This document shows, one piece after another, positions 57,913 to 64,000 of a DNA stretch of 64,000 nucleotides. Each line of letters starts with the position of its first letter. The stretch's first letter is position 1. The translations under genes were made by a program, and so were the position numbers. The stretch is from Artocarpus heterophyllus (lineage: Eukaryota; Streptophyta; Magnoliopsida; Rosales; Moraceae). Location of the stretch: assembly GCA_025403435.1 (NCBI GenBank), contig JAJQZP010000216.1, positions 1 to 64,000 on the forward strand, read 5' to 3'. The notes under the pieces are model-generated. The model saw only the letters and a list, made by a program, of their open reading frames with translations. It did no database searches and was not told the DNA's origin.

Positions 57913-59892
57913 TATTGAAAAAATAGTACGCAGCAGAATTTTAAAAATTTTATATCAGAGTATTTTCTAAAACACAAGTTTGATATGCTATATGCATAAA
58001 TTAACCGGATCTTACTAACCTTTGAATGCCGAAGAACTCCCGCAATCTGTGAAGAGAAGTAACGTTCTAAAAGAGCCTCAACCAATTAGTCTTCTTTGCT
58101 ATTCTCTATCCACAATTGGAGTGAGTGTGAGCTCACACGTATAGCTCTTCCTCTAGGTAACTCTCCTTCCAACCAATTAAGAGAACCCAAAGCTAGTGTT
58201 CGTGATTTGTGAACAAGAACTATAAGGAAGTTTTAGATTCTCATCAGCAGAATATCGCTCTTTAATCTCTCAATTGATCTAAATAACTTATGAGACTTAC
58301 TCCCTATTTATAGAGGTTGGGTCTAGGGTCAATCATTATCAGATAAGGTCTCAAAAATTCGAATCAAAATCAAATTCAGATCAATATTTGATAAAATCCG
58401 TGTAAAAACGTGTGATATTTTTTTCCGTGCATCGACAGGCCGAACTTGATAATCTGCATGCCGAACTGCCAAAAAAAATCTTAACGAATCTTTTATTTTG
58501 TACCCGAGATTCTACAGGATAAAGTCTCACTTTTAATTCAAATAACCCAATAGAGAAGTTATCTATTTAAAACAACTTTATCTAGATAATCTTTGGAAAA
58601 ATAAATGAATTCCTAATAATTCTACAAGTTTATCTTGATTTAATTTATTCAAAATTAAATCAACTAATAAACAGACAAGAATTATCCGATCCTAATAATT
58701 CAACAAGTTTATCTTGAATTAATTTCGTCACAAAATTAATTCAACCGATAAACAGACACAAATTATTTGATTCTTCTAACTTTCAACCAATCTAATAAAT
58801 CTGACATAAGTCACCAATTATTGGAAAAGCATGCCGTATCGTTACAGGATATTGTGAGCTAGCAAGAGGGACCAAATGGACCTATATAGTTCAAGCTCCT
58901 GATACTTACGAAACCCAATATCCTAGATATATATTTCATAATTACCAACTCCAACGCTACTCTACTAAAAGCTTGGAGCTGCACTCTCGAACTACATAGA
59001 ATTACGAAGCCCGTATAGCTAAGTCTCCATGACATATCATATCCCCATAGGATTATCCATAATCGGCTTAAGGACAAGTTTTGTCTTATCTTTCCGATTA
59101 TTTTTATCTTATATTCCATTATCTCACCATCGGAAAACTTACCATCCAAAGACAGTATACCATTCGGTTACACCTATGTATCCAAATGGTTAAGCGCTTC
59201 AGTTTTTCAATTATAAGAGAACGCATATAAGAGGATATCACTACTCCTAAAGAGGGGCTATAGATTCCATATCTATGAATAACAGGTCTACGCCATCAAG
59301 AGTCATAATAACAGGTCTACGCCATCAAGAGTCATACCTCCAACGTACTGACATGTATACCATTATTAAGATATGGATGTCACCCTTTGGTACATCAAAA
59401 AACACAAGTCAAGACAACGGGCCTACTATTCATACCATGATTAAGATGCAATACATATGATTATCTAAAGTGAATCGATTTGCAGAGACAGAATTATTAA
59501 TCTAAATCAATTCACTTTATGTCTCGATCTAACACATCGTCACCTATGACAATGTGCCAATGTCAAAACAAACCATCTCCCAATTGGGATATAGACAACA
59601 TAGCAATCTTTACATGAATAAAGTGCCTAACTTTATTCTCTTAATTGCGGATATTATGATTTAGACCATCACCTTAAGAATTGTGTCTTTCGCATAATCT
59701 ATCCATCATATGCCCAATTCTTAAAGGTTTAGACCGACAATCTCAGACTTTTGTTTACTTAATATACATTCAACAAATATGAACGTAAAGAGGACAAGAT
59801 TTGGTATATAAACAATAAATAAATTCTTTATTGATAAAAATGTCTCTAAAAGCTTATTACATTTTTACTCCTTATGGCATACATGTCTAACA
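57913..59892 (-). mobile_element. 5' LTR of the copia element
   Basis: 1980 bp, aligned to 50316-52315 along its whole length, ending ATGTCTAACA. The inner terminus has changed from TG to TA. A 30-bp stretch ('aacaggtctacgccatcaag') is duplicated at about 59280-59335, absent from the other LTR. Confidence 0.9.
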
Positions 59893-59897
59893 ACTTT
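59893..59897 (+). other. Right target site duplication of the copia element
   Basis: ACTTT, identical to 50311-50315. Confidence 0.85.
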
Positions 59898-59989
59898 GTG
59901 GGTCTCTTGCAACACTTGAAACAATGACTGGAGATATAAAGCTGAAATTGGGTGCCTTGCCTTGAAGTTCACAATATTCCACTTAAAAA

Positions 59990-61995
59990 CTACAATGAAA
60001 AATAATGCACTCAATTTTTTAAAAGCACCTTACAACTCTACTTAGATTTAAACAAGAATTAAGAATAGAGTTATTACCTGTGGTATACCATTATATAGTT
60101 CGCCCTGATTTGATCAAAGGTGATGAAGTAGTAAATGTTTTCATAACCTACATAGATAGGCAATTCACTACCAATGATTATTTTCGGTATCAGGCACTAA
60201 ACCATCATCCCATTACACATGAAAGTATGCGTGTATAAAGCCAACTATATAAATTCTGGAGGTACTAAAGAGAAGTTAAATGCATGCAGTGGTTCATTCA
60301 CAACGGGTTGTTCTTGTTCTTGTTCTCCCTCAAGTTGTGATTGTCTTGCTTTTGTAGAACTTTTCTTTTTTTGGTGTTTCTTTTCCCTAGATCTTGTGAA
60401 ATGTGGATAGGCACTTGACTTGTCTTCGTTGTTGCAACGATTTCATTTAACCTCTTTGGCCATGCAATGAAACTTCTGGTGGCTTCACCCAAGGTTGTTG
60501 CTTCAAATGTTGGAACAGGAAATTTAGCTATTCTAACTCTCGTGGTAATAATGCTAACGCATACATTTTCGTCCCCTAAGCATCTTTCGTAGACCGTATC
60601 AGTTGGAAGACTCCCCGTCCACACCTTCCCAAGTGCAACAAGTGCACACCCACCATTAATTCTATTGTCAACAAAGAGCCTATATTCTTGATATTGCTCA
60701 GGCTCTTGATGATGAGGTAACAATTAGACTTTTGGAGATTGTGGATCTTCTACTTTATTATCGAGAGGGTTACAGCTAGCCTTGAAGCTGTTGCATTGTG
60801 AGATGCTCTATTCGTTAGTCTGGCACGTCCTTGGGAAATTAACTTAATCACAAGACCTTGTAGTTTTGCAATTTCCATATGTATCTTCGATATTTGGGAA
60901 TCAAATTTTGAACCTGGTTGGATGTGAAGTTTGAGCCTACTTCATAAACTTTGATTGACCATGAATACGTCTTAAATTTTCTAGTTTCCCTAGTGCCCTC
61001 ATCAGTATGTCATCGTTACCAACGGACTAGAAGGTCCCTTGACTTTGTTGCATCATGTACTCATCCTATAAAACAACAACAAACCAAGTTGTTCTTAATA
61101 TGCTTCAACAGTTATAAAATTATAAATTAATAATTTAAGTTCAATAAACTTACAATCAAGTTCTTAATTTGTGCTACCCTTGGATTTTTAAATTGTCCAT
61201 TGGGACCTTGACTTGATTTTACCTACAACTCCTCTCGTGTTAGTAGCACACCCTTCTCAGCTAACTGTCTTATGCTATGTTAATAATATAATAATGATAA
61301 AATAATTGATATATGTAATACGAGCAAGATAATAATCTACCAATGATTGCTTGATAGAATCGTATTTTTTTTTTGCTCTTATTTTTCTTATGTTAGTTGA
61401 TAGCAATTGGAATTAGACAGAACACCGATACTTTACAAAACCTTCCCAATCGTCATTGTTTATAAAGGGGTCGTAGTGTACTACCGTAAAAGGCTGCTTA
61501 AATACATTTTCATTGTCCTCTAAAATGGAAAGTTGGGCTTTACAAAAGTGATGCATAGGTTGGCTCTAAACCCCTTTGCTAATTTGCCACAAATCCTCAA
61601 AACTTTTTTCCTATACCACCCCTCAACTGTGAAAGCTTTGTAAATCTCTCTCCAAATCATATCTTTTACTCGGTCCAAATCCTTAGTCCTCCAATCTTTA
61701 ATCCATATTGGAACATGTTCTCGACAAAGAACTCCAATCCAACTACTTAATTCACTTTCAGGTGCGCCTTTTGGTTAGCATTTTGCATCAAACATCACTT
61801 CATTCTTAAACCTCTCTTCTTTATCCGATGAACTTTTTTCATCAAAGTAGTTTTCCGCTCAAAATCTACTTTGGGATCAAATTCGGTGTGCCTTTGGTGC
61901 TTACTAATTTGTTTTGCCTTGCTATATTGAGGTGAAGATGACGTGCCCTCTTTATACTTTTCATCATAATGGTCATTATCGTTCTCTTGAGACAT
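59990..61995 (-). pseudogene. CACTA copy 2 ORF2-type gene (degraded)
   Basis: The minus strand starts MSQENDNDHYDEKYKEGTSS (61995) with FDPKVDFERKTTLMKKVHRI. After frame breaks comes a 141-codon piece (60723-60298) with VDNRINGGCALVALGKVWTG, SIITTRVRIAKFPVPTF and TRSFIAWPKRLNEIV, which fits the DUF8039-like region of CACTA second ORFs. A further piece near 60090-60170 reads 'LPIYVGYENIYYFITFDQIR'. Stops and indels make it a pseudogene. Copy 1 carries the same pieces at 32030-33978. Confidence 0.65.
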
Positions 61996-62389
61996 TTTTA
62001 CCTAATATAAACCAAATCCACATGGAAAGACAAAAACATAAATTGACATAAACTGACATAAATCCAAAATCAAAATTAAAATTATTAATTGCTAAAAGAA
62101 AATATTCACTTAATAACATATTTTCTTTCTTTTCCATCATCTCAAACCATTGCTATTAGTAATATGAGAACTATACACAATAACTCACCTTTTTTAACAC
62201 TGTAGTATGCAAGAGGATTACACTGCAGCAACAAATAATTTTGATTAAGTCTAAAATTATCAAACACATTTTAATTAGTGGAATTCTGTTGTAACAAATT
62301 TTAGTTGTGCTTCTAGTTTATGATAGGTGAAAAATAAAAGCTCCTTAACTTTTAGTCAAAATGTTTATCCATTGACCAAAAGAACTGTT

Positions 62390-62515
62390 TTCATAAAAAA
62401 CCATCATGTAAACTTAATTAAGTTTACACGACGGTTTTTTATAAAAACTATTGTGGAATATTAATTTTTACAACGGTTTTTTATAAAAACTGTTATAAAA
62501 AATTGGTCTAAATAC
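62390..62515. repeat. Internal subterminal-type repeats of CACTA copy 2
   Basis: Words such as 'acacgacggttttttataaa' and 'aaaaaaccatcatgtaaac' between the two genes, at the same place as 35072-35290 in copy 1. Confidence 0.75.
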
Positions 62516-62703
62516 ACCGATTTCAAAAGTTTTTCCCCTCTGCCCAGGATGGCCAGCCTATGTGCATAAAGTTTTTACTTTTTTTGTTTTTATTACAAAT
62601 ATAACTATAAATAGATATATCCCTTAGTTTAAAAAAAAAAAGAAGAAAAAACGAAATGAAGAAATACATTGAAATAAATTGACATAAATTTGTTTACAAA
62701 TGC

Positions 62704-64000
62704 TCATTGTTTCCTTTTTTTGGGTTCCTCAATACATATCCATTTCACATCTTCGCAAAGGAAGTGCGAAATGTTATCTTCAAAATCATCAATCTTTTCA
62801 ATCGGTAGCAATCCCTTTATGAAGGAGGGGATGTCCGTGCATTCCTCTTCAACTTTTTCACCGTCAATAACTACTCTTGGCTTCATCAGGGCTACTAAGG
62901 ATGATTCCAAATCTTGTGGATCTGTTATAAAAAACATGGATTGCTTGTGATTCCATAATGAAGGGACCATTCTCGTATCCCAATCTTCTAAAGTCGACCA
63001 CCATGATGCCGTCGTTATCGGTCTTAACATAGTTATTGTCGACCCACTTATACTTAAAAAGTGCTATGTGTAATCCGCCATAATAAGGTTCCCAAATATC
63101 TCCAATGAAACCAAAGTAATTCATGGTCCCATATACCGGATTCTTGTCCTTGGTGGAGGAAATATGCATAGCCTTAGCATGGGAAGTCACACCGCTATTT
63201 AGAAAGTGTAACCATTTATGGAATATGATGTATACCTTGTAACTACCAACGACAATCCTCTAACTAGGTTCTTTAAGTCTTGTAACATGCCTCTATCTTA
63301 TGATGTGGAGCACTTGCCATAGATGTATGCTTTAATCCGCAGCCGAAAGGTCCTGTTGTATTCATCTTGCAACCACTTCTCATTTTGTGCTCTTTTTGGG
63401 TTCCCTTAACCTCAATGTTTATTGTCTTTGGCACCACAATTGCTTCCGCATTAGACAAGTACTTGGAGCAAAATTTAACTAATTCCGCAGCTATATAACT
63501 TTTTATGATACATCCCTTCGGCCTATTTTAGTTCTTCATATAGCCCTTAAAACCTTCATATATCTTTCAAATGGGTACATTCATCTCAAATATACCGGTC
63601 CACATAACTTAAGTTCATGTACTGAGTACACCATTAGATGAATCATGATGTCAAAATGCCGGTGGAAAATACTTCCTAAGCATGCACAAGGTTTGCACTA
63701 ACTCCAATTGTAGTGAATCTAGCATAAGTGGATCAATTACCTTGGAGCATATTGAATTAAAGAACAAACACAACTTGGTAATTACAAATCTCACATCCAT
63801 TGTTAGAATTCCCCGCAATGCAAGTGGTAGCAATTATTGCATCAGCGCATGACAATCATGTGTTTTCATGCCAATAAGTTTCAAATCCTTTATCGACACC
63901 AACTTTTAAAGTTTGAAGAATAACCGTCTGACACTTTCAATGAAGCAAACCATTCACAAAACTTTCTCTTTTCTGCTCTTGATAACATGTGTAACGCCAG
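62704..64000 (-). pseudogene. CACTA copy 2 TNP2-type transposase, C-terminal part
   Basis: The minus strand encodes, from the window edge: a DUF4218 end (63950-63735; LPLALRGILTMDVRFVITKL), then a broken stretch, a DUF4216 domain (63190-62900; NPVYGTMNYFGFIGDIWEPY, YGGLHIALFKYKWVD, VDFRRLGYENGPFIMESQAI), then the tail (DIPSFIKGLLPIEKIDDFED). Copy 1 lacks the segment between DUF4218 and the tail. Stops separate the pieces. The TNP2 core should lie beyond 64000. Confidence 0.8.

Larger units (their letters stand above)
50316..59892 (-). mobile_element. Ty1/copia LTR retrotransposon, internally deleted, nested in CACTA copy 2
   Basis: Two LTRs (50316-52315 and 57913-59892), a tRNA-iMet-type primer site (57898-57910), a polypurine tract (52316-52326) and flanking ACTTT duplications define the element, transcribed on the minus strand. 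The interior keeps only the reverse transcriptase and RNase H end of pol (about 52325-54000) plus a non-coding leader. Gag, protease and integrase are missing. A gypsy-type solo LTR (54119-57315) sits inside. Order of RT before RNase H with integrase expected upstream, and the YVDD motif, identify Ty1/copia. Confidence 0.9.
49233..64000 (-). mobile_element. CACTA (EnSpm) element, copy 2, right end outside the window
   Basis: The left end CACTGTTACAAA at 49233 is followed by the same inner sequence as copy 1 (GGGCCTGCCATGACGG against atggccttccacgacag). Subterminal repeats (49255-49610), a shared non-coding part (49620-50310), ORF2 remnants (59990-61995), the internal repeat cluster and TNP2 remnants (62704-64000) follow in the order of copy 1. 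The copia element 50316-59892 interrupts it. The flanking triplet on the left is ATT. The opposite end should lie 1.5-2.5 kb beyond the window if the order continues as in copy 1. Confidence 0.85.

Overview
The window is AT-rich nuclear DNA from a flowering plant, most likely a eudicot. The evidence is one intron-containing P-class pentatricopeptide repeat (PPR) gene, one PADRE/DUF4228 gene, and a dense layer of typical plant transposons: Ty1/copia and Ty3/gypsy LTR elements, CACTA/EnSpm, MULE, hAT and MITEs. I see no rRNA, tRNA, CRISPR array or bacterial-style operon. Only two host genes can be supported. The rest is mobile DNA, its debris, and low-complexity AT-rich spacer.

Region by region. 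1-6626: the non-coding inner part and 5' LTR (2947-4920) of a copia-type element on the minus strand. It abuts, exactly at its LTR end, an inverted copy of the same LTR family (4921-6626), giving a 1.7-kb inverted repeat. 6627-13540: AT-rich spacer with a broken hAT transposase (BED finger near 9730, second fragment at 11286), tandem repeats and several MITEs. 13676-16584: a uORF and the PPR gene (two exons, about 767 aa, like Arabidopsis At5g01110). 16585-30649: intergenic DNA with a G-quadruplex-like tract, a composite inverted/direct repeat (19107-21141) and a gypsy-type LTR end (26513). 30650-38559: a CACTA element with both ends and degraded TNP2-type and ORF2-type genes on the minus strand. 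40392-41631: a non-autonomous MULE with an exact 9-bp target duplication. 46700-47361: the PADRE/DUF4228 gene, frameshifted at an A7 run. 49233-64000: a second CACTA copy that runs off the right edge. It is split by a 9.6-kb copia element (50316-59892, target duplication ACTTT), which itself carries a 3.2-kb gypsy-type solo LTR (54119-57315, target duplication CTGTC).

The two host genes have no evident functional link. The PPR protein should act on organellar RNA. PADRE proteins are plant-specific and often stress-responsive. The main story is insertion history: CACTA copy 2 came first, copia jumped into it, and a gypsy element jumped into the copia and later recombined to a solo LTR. The copia has aged by cytosine-to-thymine type transitions. 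All coordinates for repeat borders come from reading by eye. Borders resting on exact target duplications are firm; others are approximate.
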